64,000 nucleotides of DNA from Marsupella aquatica. Lineage: Eukaryota > Marchantiophyta. The stretch covers positions 9,610,001 to 9,674,000 of the forward strand of contig OZ316891.1 of the NCBI GenBank assembly GCA_973895155.1, given 5' to 3'. The notes below the pieces were generated by a model. It worked only from the letters and a program-made list of their open reading frames with translations, had not been told where the DNA came from and ran no database searches. Below are positions 11,364 through 23,868 of this stretch, piece after piece (within the stretch, counting starts at the first letter, position 1; the number at the start of each line of letters is the position of its first letter). Position numbers and translations under genes: made by a program.

Positions 11364-11435
11364 AGGCCCCGCCGAGATTTGAACTCGGGCTACTGGATTC
11401 AGAGTCCAGTGTCATGACCACTAGACTACGGGGCC
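11364..11435 (-). tRNA. tRNA-Gln (anticodon CUG)
   Basis: The 72-nt cloverleaf on the minus strand has a 7-bp acceptor stem GGCCCCG/CGGGGCC. The anticodon stem-loop ACTGGA-CTCTGAA-TCCAGT gives CUG at positions 34-36. The T arm contains GAGTTCAAATCTC as an internal B box. There is no intron. A TTTT Pol III terminator lies about 5 nt downstream (AAAA at 11,356-11,359 on the plus strand). Confidence 0.95.
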
Positions 11436-12655
11436 ATCGCTGTTCCTGGGTTATACTTATCAAATAATATAATATATTAACATTCTCTATTCCTAAATTG
11501 AGATAGTCGCTGTTTGTGAGAACTTTCGCAGCTTCTTAATGTCCATTATTTTGGAAACCCAGAAGGGGAAGTTTAGTCAACAAGGCAATGAGTATATCCT
11601 GTGATGGGTAGGTATTCTTGCAGTCACTGAACACCGATTGAGAAAATTTCTGCAAGGATCAAAGTAAGTTAATACTGGGAAAATACATTGGAGTACGCTT
11701 GGCAGAAATCAAAGCCTCATCTGCCTCGATGCTGGAATTTGTCTACCTCTACAAATCTGGAAATGTCTACAGCATCTGTCATCAACATTTGGCTACCCTC
11801 CTACTGATTAGAACAAGTTCTGCAGCCTCTGCGCATCCACGAGCTTCAGCAGTGTTGTGCTGGTCACTACACTACCAGAACGCATGGTGTGAGGAGAACA
11901 AGGGTGAGCAAATGAGGGTGCACACACGAGAAGATCCACTGTACAGCTCTCTAGTTCTGGCAGCACAGGAGGACCACGGAGGGACAAATACACCATCCAA
12001 TCTCAACCTCAATCAACTTATCTTAATGCCCTTCATGATTTTTCTCTTAGTATTTTACAGGGAACTCTGCAGCACAATGCCCACCGGAAGATCTACTGCA
12101 GATCACCTATATAGAAAGATTCTCCTTAGTTTTGCTAAAGTTGGAGAAACTGAAAAATATCCCAGGCCTCGGGAACAGGACTTTAAGTGTATACTTAAAG
12201 TCCTGTTCCTAGGGCTATTATTGCACATAATCAAAAGGACTTTAGTGTATACAGAACCATGGAGTCAAGAAGGGGCCCATTGGTGGGTCACTTTTGTGTC
12301 TGTTTCTGGAGCCCACGTCCAAAGTCCCATCCTGTGTTTTAAACCACACCTGCCCCTATAAAGGCCTACGGGTAACCCCTAGCTCTCATTCTAAAGAGTA
12401 CAAGTTCAGAAATGGGCTTTGAGTTCCACAAAAGATGCTGACTGCAAAAAAAAATTTGACAAGTATTCCACAAAAGGTGCTAGTGTTCCACCTTCTATGG
12501 TGAGTAGTGAGACATGGAATGAGACTTTTATAGTGACAGATGTGGTTTAAGCAAGTGTGGGATTCATTTTGGGGGTTTAGTGGGGCCACTTTGGGGTTTG
12601 CATAGCAAGCAGGCTGCGTCATCTTCGTGGGCTATGCATGGCTACTATGGCAAAA
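11436..12655. other. spacer between tRNA genes, with one strong hairpin
   Basis: A 220-codon open frame (11,699-12,361, +) covers most of this stretch, but its first codon is TTG, it has no recognised domain, and it spans a perfect hairpin. I do not treat it as a gene. The hairpin is the only structured element seen: 17-bp arms at 12,172-12,188 and 12,193-12,209 with a 4-nt loop. Confidence 0.5.
12172..12209. repeat. perfect 17-bp inverted repeat, 4-nt loop
   Basis: The arm 'ggaacaggactttaagt' is followed by 'gtat' and then its exact reverse complement. It could form a DNA cruciform or a very stable RNA hairpin. No flanking transposon ends or target duplications were identified. Confidence 0.8.
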
Positions 12656-12733
12656 TACTGTAGAATTCAGTGTGTTTAGCCAAAACGGGAAATCTAATAC
12701 TGTAGAATTCAGTGTGTTTAGCCAAACGGGAAA
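12656..12733. repeat. short direct repeat downstream of tRNA-Leu(CAA)
   Basis: About 36 bp beginning 'tactgtagaattcagtgtgt' occurs at 12,656 and again at 12,698, nearly identical. It lies in the 3' flank of the minus-strand tRNA pair, and its second copy overlaps the probable Pol III T-run. Confidence 0.85.
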
Positions 12734-12741
12734 ACAGATTT

Positions 12742-12823
12742 TGTCAGAAGTGGGATTTGAACCCACGCCTCTCACGAGACCCGAACTTGAGTCGGGCGCC
12801 TTAGACCACTCGGCCATCCTGAC
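12742..12823 (-). tRNA. tRNA-Leu (anticodon CAA)
   Basis: An 82-nt class II tRNA with a long variable arm. The acceptor stem GTCAGGA/TTCTGAC (one G-U pair) is followed by discriminator A. The anticodon loop CTCAAGT gives CAA, reading UUG. The A box region GGCCGAGTGGTCTAAGGC and B box GGTTCAAATCC are intact, and there is no intron. A T-run (AAAA at about 12,732-12,735 on the plus strand) lies just downstream as a Pol III terminator. Confidence 0.96.
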
Positions 12824-12835
12824 ATATAGTTATGG

Positions 12836-12916
12836 TGTTGACAGTGGGATTCGAACCCACGCCCTTTCGGACCAGAACCTTAATCTGGCGCCTTAGACCA
12901 ACTCGGCCATATCAAC
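12836..12916 (-). tRNA. tRNA-Leu (anticodon AAG)
   Basis: An 81-nt class II tRNA. The acceptor stem is GTTGATA/TGTCAAC with discriminator A. The anticodon loop TTAAGGT gives AAG, read as IAG after A34 editing. The variable arm is long and the B box GGTTCGAATCC is intact. It lies only 12 bp upstream of tRNA-Leu(CAA) on the same strand, and the spacer has no TTTT, so the two may be co-transcribed. Confidence 0.96.
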
Positions 12917-14032
12917 TTGCTGATCTTGAGCGCAGATCAAAATATTCTCATACATTCATTTCCTCTTAAGTAATGATCTACAAGAGCATGTATTACATAC
13001 GTCAATTCATTTGATCACGAACCAAGAAATCATTTAAAGTAGCTGCTCTTTGCGCATTCTCAGCAGGAAATAAAAGAATGCGAGCTTGGTTGTCCACTCT
13101 GTCCATTAGCAGCCAGAGAAGACAGACACTACAAACATTCTCAGCTGTTGATACTTCCGGTAAGCAATCGCACAAAGTTGAGCACGACTATGGTAGTCTC
13201 ACTATTTCTCCAGCTTACGATCTTAAAACTTCTTAAACATGCCCAGAGTTGGATAACAAAGATATGGTAAATTAAAGTGAGAATCTAAAGTGGGTGCTTT
13301 CATCCAGGTCCGATTCCGAGAACGATAGTACGCATGAAGTGAACTGATCCCTGCAGCACAGAATTAGCACTAGAAAAATATTGCTTTGCACTGCGACAAA
13401 TGAACCGTGTCCAAATCTAAAAGCGAATTCCGAACTTCAGTACACGATCATATCCCGGGGTTTTTGGAGAAATTCAAAGGAGACTTATAAAATTCAATAA
13501 GGGTTACAATTGCTCAATGGAGTGAAAACTAGATCACGTCAATTGTGCGTATCGAGCGGAGGGCTACCCGTTCAAGACATCAAAAATTAACCAGATGGTT
13601 TTCCATCTGAAATAAGAATCCCTTAAAAATCTACCTCTGAAAGCGACCAAGGCTATCCCGTCCCTCCATAAGTAGGTGACTTATACGTTTACAAGTTTCC
13701 CGAAAATATCTATTCAGAGGAATTATAACACAATGGCTGTCAATCAGACAGCTTTTCTACATATACAACACAGCTTGACGAGTTTAGATACAGTGCTACA
13801 ATGCTGTATTACCTCATTAAACCTATTGGCCAGAAAATCGAGTATTCATGTCTGATAATACAAAATCACCTCCATCGTTCAACACACCTGCTCTGTGCCA
13901 TTCAAATGATGGATGATGAGAAGTTTTCAATGGTGAAAATCAAGGTTTGAATAATGGTCCAAGTTCTTTATGCGGCATGCCGATTTACAGGTGCGGCGCC
14001 TAAAACCTGCAATCAGATCAAAGAGACGCAAG
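12917..14032. other. spacer and 3' flank of MATE gene
   Basis: This is noncoding sequence between the tRNA-Leu pair and the stop codon of the minus-strand MATE gene. It should contain upstream sequence of the tRNA cluster and the MATE 3' UTR. No other structure was recognised. Confidence 0.5.
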
Positions 14033-17000
14033 TTAGATATCATATTGAAATGGGCTGATAACTCGTACCCGAGATATGGTTATCCGGATGCTCACATGAG
14101 TCTGCCAGTAGATAATGATGTGGCAGATGTGATAGGCTACTCGAGAGCCGAAGTATATCACAAGAGACCACCATACACCGGTCAGACCCCAGCCTGCTCT
14201 GTGGATTGAAATGGTGGCAAATATCATCCCTACCAGATTCACCAGTTGCATACGACTCAAATAAGCCAGATCTCCTGCAACCATCAACGAATGCAACACA
14301 TCAAAACGTGAAAATCGCAATGTTCCCGATGTAAAACCAACATTGAGTTTGAAGATTGTCTAGAAAATGTAGTATACGAATACTAATAATAATCAGAGCC
14401 TAGCAAATCTATCAGAAATGGACTGATGCTTCCCGAGTAATGCCCTTAGATGACAGAAAGCGAATATCTGCGACCAAGAAGGCCATTTGGAGCCGTTTGC
14501 CTTATAGAATGATCAGATCAGATACGCATCGTATATCAAGAGAAGTCAAGTTATTCACCTGATGCAATGGAAATACCCTCAATCACAACCGCCACGGCAC
14601 ACAGAAACGAACAAAGCATGCTTTGGTTTGTAACAGACATCACCAGCCTAGCAACTGTTTCATCTGCCGTTAGCCATGAGATACCAAAATAATGAATTAA
14701 TGCAACAATTGCAGATAAACCAAATCCAAAACCCAGCGATAGACGGAGCAGCAACCGTGCCACCGCGTGCGCCCTCTGCACGCAGTTGGGAGACTTTTAG
14801 TACCGGTTGTGAAGGAGCATTAGTTGGGACTGCACAGAATCGTTCAACAAAGTTGCATACAAATTCGCAGATTTGACGGTGCAGAAATTGACAATAAACC
14901 GTATTGACTTTAAGAAAAACATGTCGAGCAAATCATTTACATAATAGGTGAAGAGAAAGTACTGCATCTAACAGTAGGAAGCAATGACACACCTCTGGGT
15001 TTATTTTCACATCACGTGCTATAAGTGATTGAGCAGATATTGAAAGAGCCTCTGGAAAGAAGCTGAGAAACCAAAACACCTGCAAGAAGTCTTTCCCCGT
15101 TGAGATTGAATATTATCAAATGGCTACCTCCAGGACATGCTTCGCTGCTGAACTTCTGAAATAGGTCTAGCACAAGGGCAGCACGGGGACAGAAATGCAT
15201 CGAAGCTTCTTATATGCGGCACTACGACTTCCAGAGAGTTGTTGCCTCTATCTTTACCTGCATTGCTACTTGATGAGCAGCTAATGAAAGTGTATTAGTT
15301 CTTGCTACAACTTGTCCGACCGATGTGTAGATTACCTGCATTCAAAGTAAGCTTCATATTTGAGTTCAGTGGTCCACAGTTACTAGTCGTTCCGAGTCAT
15401 TGTGCAAGATTTCCAAACTGTCCTACAGTGGCGATAAAATAAAGTTTACAGACGTAGTCAGCATCGCATCAAGTCACCCATTTACGTGATCCAACTACCT
15501 TCATAGCGTCATGTAAATATTTATTCCTATGTGACGGCATTTGCAATAGATAAGGAGGAGATGGCCGTGAACTGAAAATCCATGTAGACGCGTACCATGC
15601 CAAGGACGCATCTCAGCACCAGAGAACCTGCCATGTCTTGAAATTCTCCAAGTACTTTCGGCGATGGGAAGCCAAACCAAGTAATCTTGAGGGGGATTGG
15701 ACTCGAGGACAATGACCTCACGGAACCCACTTTAGAGTGTTCAAAAGTGCTATCGTCTGGTTTAGCCATCAAAGCCCTGAGTAGTAGTATAACAGCAACG
15801 TACTGGGAAAAAACCGTTGCCCATGCTGCCCCAGCTACTCCCCTGCTTGAAACCATCAGCCAATATGTCCAGCATGGATGCATACTTCAAGGTGCAATTG
15901 ATGCTTTGCGGATCTACAAAAAAGATAGAGCTATTTTCTGACTGCGACTGGCTATATGCAAACGTCGCTCACGACATTTGAAGTACTGGAAAAAAAAAAC
16001 ATTAGTTTTCAAACATGAATAAGAGGACAAGCCGAGTGGAGCGTACCATTTAGCCGAGAGGGTGAGTACCAGATCCCCCACCAGATTGATAGCAGCAGCC
16101 ACAAAGTTGACGAAAAGAGGGGTCTTGGCGTCTTGGCGTCCCAAACAAGCACCATGTCCTACGAGGATGATCAGGACAGCAGGGACTGCATACATGTTGA
16201 CACCCAAATCATAGATCAGAGGTCAAGTGTAAAACGTCGTACTCATCCACACATCATTTCGGGCTAACTAATTCTCATGGCTGACGAAGAATTGCAATCC
16301 TACAATGCAGCCGATCCAGTGCACAAACTAATATTGATATTTAAAATTTCTTCAGAAGTTCCGGCTTTGCATTTAGATGTCACCACTGAATCGTGTGGCA
16401 AAATGCACTCAGACGTCAACAGATTAAGAATGATCAAGAATAGATCGGACGTCTCAGGAAATGTGGTTGTGCAACAAAATCCCCACCAGAGAGAGCACGG
16501 ATGTGTAAATACGTTAAGGCTGGCGTCATGTAATCAGAGGTGGCTCCCATCAATAACAGCAGCTGAGGAGCGAAGGCCTCCATGAGGCATCCGATTGCGA
16601 TGCCAAGAAAGCCAGCCAAAAACAGAGCTTGACTGAGCACACGAGATGCCTGTCATCAAATCAAGAGGGTTGTGAGAACTAACTAGAAAAGGTGTTGCAT
16701 AAACCAATTTCTTGAGGAAAAAGAGCTGCGTGGATCTTTCCCGTGTAAATCTGCAAAATGCATGTTTGGAATGTTTTTCACAGACCTTCATTTGGATCCT
16801 CTCTTGTTCTTGTGGATTGGTGAACCTGCGATTGGTCGTGGCCATGAAGTTGCACGTCGTAGTTCCGAGAAACCCAAAAACCTAACGCACATCCCTTTTC
16901 AGAACGTGACTCCTTCCACTTGAACCAAGATCACGAGAAAGCAAATCTCCCTGTGAAAATGCAGGGAAGCACCACAGTCTAGGCCCTCACATCGCACAGC

Positions 17001-18049
17001 ACCGTCTTATCAAACTTCATAAAAGGAAAGAGTCAATATATTTTTTAAATGGCCGGAATCGTTTTGTTTTTACCTGGAAGACAAAATTAAAAATCAATGT
17101 GTTGGGGCCCAGAGAAGCTAATTGAATGGAACTGATCTGACCCACGCAGCCAGTGTCAATCAAACTCATCAAGGGATCAGAAAGCCTGCACCACGACACA
17201 AAAAAAACCAATTTTTCATCCAGCCAAACCACAAGCTACCTAAGAACAGAAGTCCAGTGGCAATTTAAAATAACAAGGATGGCCGAACCCTGTTCTAAAG
17301 AATTCGGAGGCAGCAGTAATTGCCTGCTGACTGAAGTCCGTCATCGTGGACAACATCAGAATAATTGGCGTGTCTTCGACCCGACAGAATGGTCAATTTG
17401 TTATGTTAAAATACTCACACAATTCCCAGACCTGGAAGAGACAGCTTCAAGATGCTCCACCGAATGTCCTCCATTTTCTCCTCGTGTTCAATTCCAAAAC
17501 TCTCCACAGTCGCTGAAAGAGAGTCTTCTCTTCCAAAACTCTCGGTACTTGCTGGAAGAGCGATTGCGAGACTGAGTGAGTGCACTCCAATTCAGATGAA
17601 TAATGAGAAAACCCAACCAGAACGTCCTGCTAGCTCATCTATAATCATCTACTAAATCAACACCCAATAATGAAGAAATTCGGGCAGAACATTATTCTCC
17701 GAAGCCTGGACAAATAGTGGTGGAAAAGAAGGAACGTACAAGTAAGCGCCGAAGTTCTCCCGCTTCTCCGCTCTCCATGCCCGGCAGCAGCAGAAGCTGT
17801 TCCATGACTCGTCCCTACTTCCCTGAAACCCAATTGATGCCCAGAATTCACACACGAAAGTCCTCTCCTCGTACCAGGCCGTTGCGAGGAGAGTCGGAAT
17901 TCGTACCGCATTGGCCTGGTGCGAGGGATAGGAGCCGACAGATCACAAGCCGTAGAAAGTCTCAGGGGATCGTGATAGCATTGTGCTGCAATATTCATGT
18001 GAGCTGACGCCGCCGCTGCTGCTGCATAGGAACTGAGGGACAACATCAT
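14033..18049 (-). CDS. MATE (DETOXIFICATION) family transporter, plastid-type, 11 exons
   Basis: Exons on the minus strand are 17740-18049, 17419-17551, 17074-17185, 16786-16881, 16487-16649, 16047-16185, 15596-15842, 15258-15335, 14993-15079, 14559-14775 and 14033-14274. All introns are GT-AG, phases agree, and the product is 607 residues. MATE proteins export organic compounds by cation antiport. Landmarks are 'SDPLMSLIDTGCVGQ' near the first helix, 'LGRQDAKTPLFVNF' and 'AAAINLVGDLVL' mid-protein, 'GVAGAAWATVFSQY' and 'LAAHQVAMQVFWFL' with 'SAQSLIARD' in the second half. The first ~100 residues are rich in Ser, Ala and Arg, like a chloroplast transit peptide, as in the EDS5/DTX46-47 group. 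The substrate is unknown. Exon 1 to 2 joining is the least certain junction. Confidence 0.88.
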
Positions 18050-18191
18050 TCTGTTCCTCTTGTCCGTCCGGAATCTATACGACAGCAGCCTTCCGGGACG
18101 ACTGCTTCATGCAAAGACCCTCTGCGAGAGTCTCCTGCACTCCGCTAATTTACTTATTGGAGCGACCCTACTTCTTCATTAGCAGATGTGG

Positions 18192-18355
18192 TTCTTCCTC
18201 TGCTGCCTGCTCAATTGAGCAAATTCTCCTGTTCCACCTTCAGCTTCTTCGTTGGAATGAAGGATTGGACCAGTTTTTCTTCCTCTATTGCCTTCTGAAT
18301 TGGGTCATTTCTCCTGATCTGCGTTCAGATTCTTCGTGTGATTCACGAGAGATGG
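18192..18355. repeat. imperfect tandem duplication in 5' flank of MATE gene
   Basis: A ~75-bp stretch starting 'ttcttcctctgctgcct' at 18,192 recurs diverged at 18,277 ('ttcttcctctattgcct'), offset 85. It lies upstream of the MATE start codon, in possible promoter sequence. Confidence 0.55.
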
Positions 18356-21300
18356 ATAGTGCAGGATTGCACTCTCGCTGGTGGCAACTCGAGTGTTCAA
18401 ACTTAGTCTCCTAGTTTCATCTTTTTGGTTTTTGTGGCCCTCTTTTCAACGGAAGAAGGCACCTTACGTTTCCACGTGGGGTCGGATCTAGGGCACGGAT
18501 CTAGCCAGGTGGAATGCCGGATGGCTCTCTCGTTCCTCGTCCGTCGATCTCGTCTCTTCATTATGTCAGTGGATCGCTTCCTAGTTTCTGTAAATGTAAC
18601 TTTATCGAGCACGGCTAATGAAAAGGCGACACGCGTTTTTCCGTTTCACTAAAAGCGAATGCGGAATGTGTGCTGTCGCTTCCAAACGAAACGAGTCCAA
18701 TCTTGAAATCTGCCGTTTGAAAGGATTGGACCACTTATTTAATTTATTACAGTACCTTTATACTTTGATAGTGGACAGTGTTTGTACTCCCAAATCTACT
18801 CTAGTAGGATGTGAATCATTTTCTAGCCACACCTTCATCCCTCCCAAGGCCTCCTACTGTAGCATTATGGAATCCGTGATCTCTTTTTATATTTAGCATC
18901 TTAAACCCTCCTCGTGAATCTCTTGTTGTATTTTCATAGAGGTTTATGGACCAGGTGAGTCCTGGCCAGGTTGTGTTAGAAATGTACCCCTTGTTTGTTA
19001 CTTATTTGTTATTTATGATTAAAAACTTAGATATCTTTGATTTGGACATCTTGCTTTGCCTGCAGTTTCCCCCTTCAGGCTTTTTGTTTCTTCTTGCACA
19101 CAAATGGACATTGTACTTTATTAGGCCCTTTCTGTGTAATATTTATCTCATTTCACAAACAACACTGTTTGTTCCTCTAAAGCCCTCACTTCACTCAGGA
19201 ATAATCCTGGTTCAGGGATTCCTACTGATGCAGATCAACGTATCTGCTCTTTGAGGGCAGTAGCCCTCAGGGATAACACCCATAAGCCCCTCCAGGGGAT
19301 GGGGGATGGGTTACAGTAAACATTTTTCTGAAATCATGGAAGAGGCAGGCATCCTAGTGGAGGGCATCAACTGTCTGTGAAAAAAGAGGGAACGTTTGGA
19401 GTCAACACTGGTTGACTCACTTTGCATTTTGAGGGGATATGTCTCCTTGTCCCATTGTAGGTACGTTGGTTTCCTTATATTACATGACAATAATTTGAGA
19501 AAATACTCCTTGAAGGCCTTAGAAACACTTTCTGTCCTGATAGACCAAAAAGTTTCAGTCCTCTCCCAATAGACCTTTGGGCTCCCCATGGTACCATTTT
19601 GTGTGTTCTTTTAACTTGATTGTTCAGTCTTTATAACATGAGAATTCATCTTAGAACCTAGGATCATCTACCACAGATGGGTATCCAAGTGCATTATTGA
19701 ACATAGTTGATTACGAGTGCAGTGTTGAAATAGTCTTTTGCCATGCATCACAAGGCAAAAACGGTGTGTTGCAGTTTAGTTTTTTATACAGTGACCACAA
19801 TGTTTATCATATTGAGAACTGTGATAGAAGTTCCTGCCAAACCTCACGTGTAGGGTGTAAAACCAAAATGGATAATTATGCAAATATTATGAATATATTG
19901 AACTGAAGACATCATGAATAATGTATTCTTGCTCAGCTGAAGCTGAACCGCCAACACACTTACATGCTACAAAATGCTCACAAAATTCTATCTCATCACA
20001 CTAGGTTTTTCTGATGTGCATCCTTGTTGTGTGAGGTTTTTGTAAGTATGACCTTGAATACATTGTGCACAATGTATATCTGACACAGATGCTTTTCTAC
20101 TCACTCACAATTTTGTCCATTTGGGCTGGCTAATTTGACGCCGAGCAACTTTGTTTGAACAAGTAGCAGTTGTGAGCTTTAAATACATTGTCCACCATAT
20201 ATTTATTTATTTATTGGGAAGACTTGTTTGACCATTTTGACATGCTTTAGTCCATGAGTTGGATTGGTCCTGGGATTGGCCCAATGATGTTGTGTAGGTG
20301 CTCCTTCATTGCAATTTGCACATCTTCACAGGTAGCCATAGGGTATCTTCCACAGGAACAGGAAGTAGGCAGCACAAGAAAACCTAGATGAGATGAAAAC
20401 ACTATGGGAAACCAAACTGAATCCCAATGGATTTCATGAAGGGCAGGCACATTTGAATTCCAAATTTCCTTTGTAGTGTGTATATGATATGCACAATGTA
20501 TTACACAAGCAAGAAGGCCAAGGCACTACGATGCTCCAGTGCGGTCACTAACTTCTTGAACTGCATCCTTCACCACCTTACTACACATTACCAACCATGT
20601 TGATCTGAGGCTACATGGTAACTAAGCCCAACAACTATGTGATAGAGCACCTCACATGCAATAACATGGTTGTATGGAGTGTCGGGCCCAGAGCTAGATC
20701 TACTTAGAGGAGAGAATATGAATAGTTGGGCCACTAAGAGATACTCTGAAACATTTGGTCCAGCAGGAGAGGAAGTCTTTCCCAGAGGTCTGCTACTTAT
20801 ATCTCTTCTCCCGCAATTTTCATCTCTTAGTGATTCACACCTATTTTATACAATTTTCATCAGCTCTCCCTGATCCATATATGCAGCAACAACTGCTACT
20901 TCAGTGATCATACTTAAATAAATGAAACAAGTGTTTAAAATTTTTTTAAAAGTGTACTCCAATCCAAGGACCTATTCACTGAGATCCGAAGATAAGATTC
21001 CTAAGCTTGCATGCATGGAATCTACATGCATGTTAGCTAGGGAGGCATGATTGGATCTAGAGTATATATATAAAGGGGCCCGGAGAAGTGAACCAAAAAC
21101 ATTTATTAAATAAACATTTTGTTATCCTATCTGAGTTCAAAGCTTTGGATGGATATCTCACATAGCTGCTCACCTTGGCTTAGAGCATCTCCAACCCAAT
21201 GGGGTTTGGCTCATTCAATACATCAAATATCATCTAACCATGTACTTTCATTCAACGGTGTACATATCTATCACGACCAACCAGAAAGCAACCTAACCTT

Positions 21301-21539
21301 GCTAATGGGTAATTTCCCTGGGGTTCTCATTTCTTTTCTTCCAACCCATCACATGCCAATAAGTTAGATTTTTTTTAATCCAATTGGGCAAAGAATTTTA
21401 GAATTTTTGATAAAGAACATTAGGGGTGTCTTAATCCAATTTTATTTATTTCTGGTGAAGGGCTGATGCCCAGGAAAGTTTATTCCATGGAACCAGGGAA
21501 TACACTGCCTGAGAAGAGGAGGCAGGAAGAAAAAGGCAA

Positions 21540-22400
21540 CAATTAAGGGGGGCTAGGAGAAGGAGCACCCCCAGAGAAAAAAAGAAAAGGGGGCCCTATT
21601 AACTGGTCTGCCAAAAGGAGCAGAATGGGAAGGAAGGAGGAGCCCCAGAAAACCGACATCCGACAATAATCTCCTTCGACAGAGATGCATGCATCCAAGA
21701 ACAGCAAACAAATTAAGCAAGGAACACCCTGGAATGGGTCGGGGTATTTGCCACTCTCCATTAACCACTGCCAGTCAAACCCTCGATCCACCTGCTCCCA
21801 AGACACCCATATAAGCCAAAACATAGTCGATAGGCGTCTCCCTTACTATATCGCAAATGAACCCTACACCAGGATTCTAGCTTCCTTTGTTCAGTTGAGC
21901 CAACCCAAGCAACCAAATTGTGAGTAGGAGGGAAAATAGTCTCTTTGTCAGGATCCTCAGAACAAACTCATCAACTCTGGAAATCAGCAGTTGATGGTTC
22001 CCAGCACATACTTGGACATCCACCACTGAAGGAACTTACAAAGACGAGGACTGTTACAAAATAGCATCCCTAGGCGTCATTCAACAATTCACCTTGAGAG
22101 AAGAAGAGTTATATATGTCTGCCCAGAAATCCAAGGAATAATAATCAAAACCGAAAGCCATTGGGAAATCTGTATGCCTCACATTAATCCCGTGAGTGAC
22201 AAGGAGGGAGCAATGATCATGGTGAACAGACTAATACCCACTGGCCAGAATATCCGGGTTCCGATGGCCAAATATATCTAACAAACAGGAGCCCCCATTG
22301 GAGAAGAAAATGCCCCACCAAAAAATAGTCAGAGAGAGGGCCCATCAACCATGTCCAGCCCCACAATTCCTCCAGTCAGGCCAGGCAGCCTAGCCAGTGG
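21540..22400 (-). mobile_element. possible degenerate non-LTR retrotransposon remnant
   Basis: Read on the minus strand with several stops, the segment gives pieces such as 'LLDIFGHRNPDILASGY' and 'SVHHDHCSLLVTHG'. These resemble the 'DHxPL' part of LINE apurinic endonuclease domains. A later piece near 21,800 reads 'WVSWEQVDRGFDWQW'. No intact frame, poly(A) tail or target duplication was found, so this is tentative. Confidence 0.25.
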
Positions 22401-22520
22401 TGAATGGAGAGAACAAATTACCCAGCCAACCAAGATAATTACAAGCCCTGAATATCTCTTATGGATCAGAAAAGAGAGAACTCCATCAAGAATGAGGGAG
22501 CTAAGAGCCGGCGCAATTAA

Positions 22521-22556
22521 TCCTATCCTGTCCTATCCTATCCTATCCTATCCTAT
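22521..22556. repeat. (TCCTA)n microsatellite
   Basis: About seven pentamer units of TCCTA, one with a G substitution. It is a simple repeat and not a telomeric unit. Confidence 0.95.
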
Positions 22557-23789
22557 AGATAGACTAAAAAAATTGTATTAGTGTCATATGGAGTATCCAC
22601 AAAAACAAAGGAAGGCTATATCTTTTACTAGCTAGCACCTATATACAATGTCGTATGCTATCAAAAGCAAATATCATCGAATATATGCTAAAAACTCGGT
22701 GTTCGTTTCCGTGGAAGAACAAGAATGGGATGAAAAGATGTTTTAAAGTGTTTTGAGTGGTTTAGAGATGGTACTCAACATCTATAAGAAAAATAGAATC
22801 TTAAACAAAACACAATGAATTAATAAAATAAGAACAAAGTGACATTTGCTGGATAACAGAATCTTAGAGCTTTTAGAGGTATAGTTTAGCAATATTTAAC
22901 TCAGTCACCATGTCTTAAGAAAGAGCTATGGCATTATTTGAGACGTTGATAAGTCAAACATAACCTTGGTATAACTGCTCTCTAGGTTTCTATCATAAAT
23001 CTAAGTTTAAGAAGTGTCTATGCTCACAAAATCCAAGATAAGTTTCAGATTGTGTGTATAGTAGTGTGTCATTAAAATGCCGGCAACATGTTTTCTTCTT
23101 CAGCGATGCGCAATTCCAAAGAAAAACTAATGCACATTCAGTATACCACAATGGTACTTCAAATCCGTGAATTAAGAATGTCGCTACTTCTTAATCATAT
23201 AGATTTTTATTTCTTGATTTCATGCAATACTTATCTTCCAAAGATAAGTCCTTCATGTAAATACAGAATTGGACAACAAATGTTGTAGTTTGGATTAGGC
23301 ACCGACCAACGGATCTTCCAATACATTCCACAAACTGTATTTTTATGGGTTTTACTTCTTACGGTAATTGCAACATGCATTACCATACGAAGGAGGGGTA
23401 GACTCCTAGCACAAGTAATCAAATTCCAAGGTATGCAAATCTTCCTTGCAAAATTGCATTACACGTACAAGGGACAAAACTCCAAGATGAGGAGATGCAA
23501 ATAACTATCCACACTGTCTCAAAATGAGACTGGTATCACAATAAGTACATGAGATCGCCCACGGGCTAAGGAGAATGAAGAGACATGCCTCTTCATTTCC
23601 TAAGTCTAAACTAAGTAAAGTAAAAGTCAACTTTGACTAAGGGATAGTCAAATGGTCAAAGCTAAGTAAAAGTCTACAAAATAAAATACTAATCTCATAC
23701 TGTAATAGGAGGAGGGTCGACTACAAGTAGAGGGAGGCGAGCTACATAATCAAGGGCTATCTTCCCTTTGTCCTCTGTCCCTTCAAATA

Positions 23790-23863
23790 CTATCGACGGA
23801 AAAGGTCCTCACGGTAACGAATCAAATGAGGCTCACTGGTCTTCCGGATGGGATGTCCATCCG
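23790..23863 (-). pseudogene. displaced 3' end of the ORF interrupted by the copia element
   Basis: This 74-bp segment, beyond the far side of the copia element, continues the minus-strand reading frame that is broken at 30,567. Removing the element and one 5-bp target copy gives 1,749 bp, exactly 583 codons, ending at the TAG at 23,790-23,792. It therefore encodes the native C-terminal ~24 residues of the disrupted ORF. Confidence 0.8.
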
Positions 23864-23868
23864 GTCCG

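Larger units (their letters stand above)
18050..23789. other. gene-poor repeat-derived region
   Basis: The first few hundred bases should be the MATE promoter. Beyond that, open frames are short (up to about 102 codons), overlap on both strands, and carry no recognised domain. A possible non-LTR retrotransposon remnant (21.5-22.4 kb) and a CCTAT microsatellite are listed separately. Confidence 0.45.

Noticed and set aside
11699-12361. 220-codon open frame on the plus strand between tRNA genes
   Set aside because: It opens with TTG (first ATG at 11,729), has no recognisable domain and runs through a perfect hairpin. Length alone is not enough support.
12632-12817. Minus-strand frame starting 'MAEWSKAPDSS'
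   Set aside because: This is the usual spurious translation of a leucine tRNA gene.
17652-17855. Alternative frame for MATE exon 1
   Set aside because: It has a plausible splice phase but no ATG before an upstream in-frame TGA. The frame beginning at ATG 18,049 joins exon 2 with better splice sites.
22521-22556. Pentamer array considered as interstitial telomere
   Set aside because: The unit is TCCTA, not the plant telomere unit TTTAGGG.
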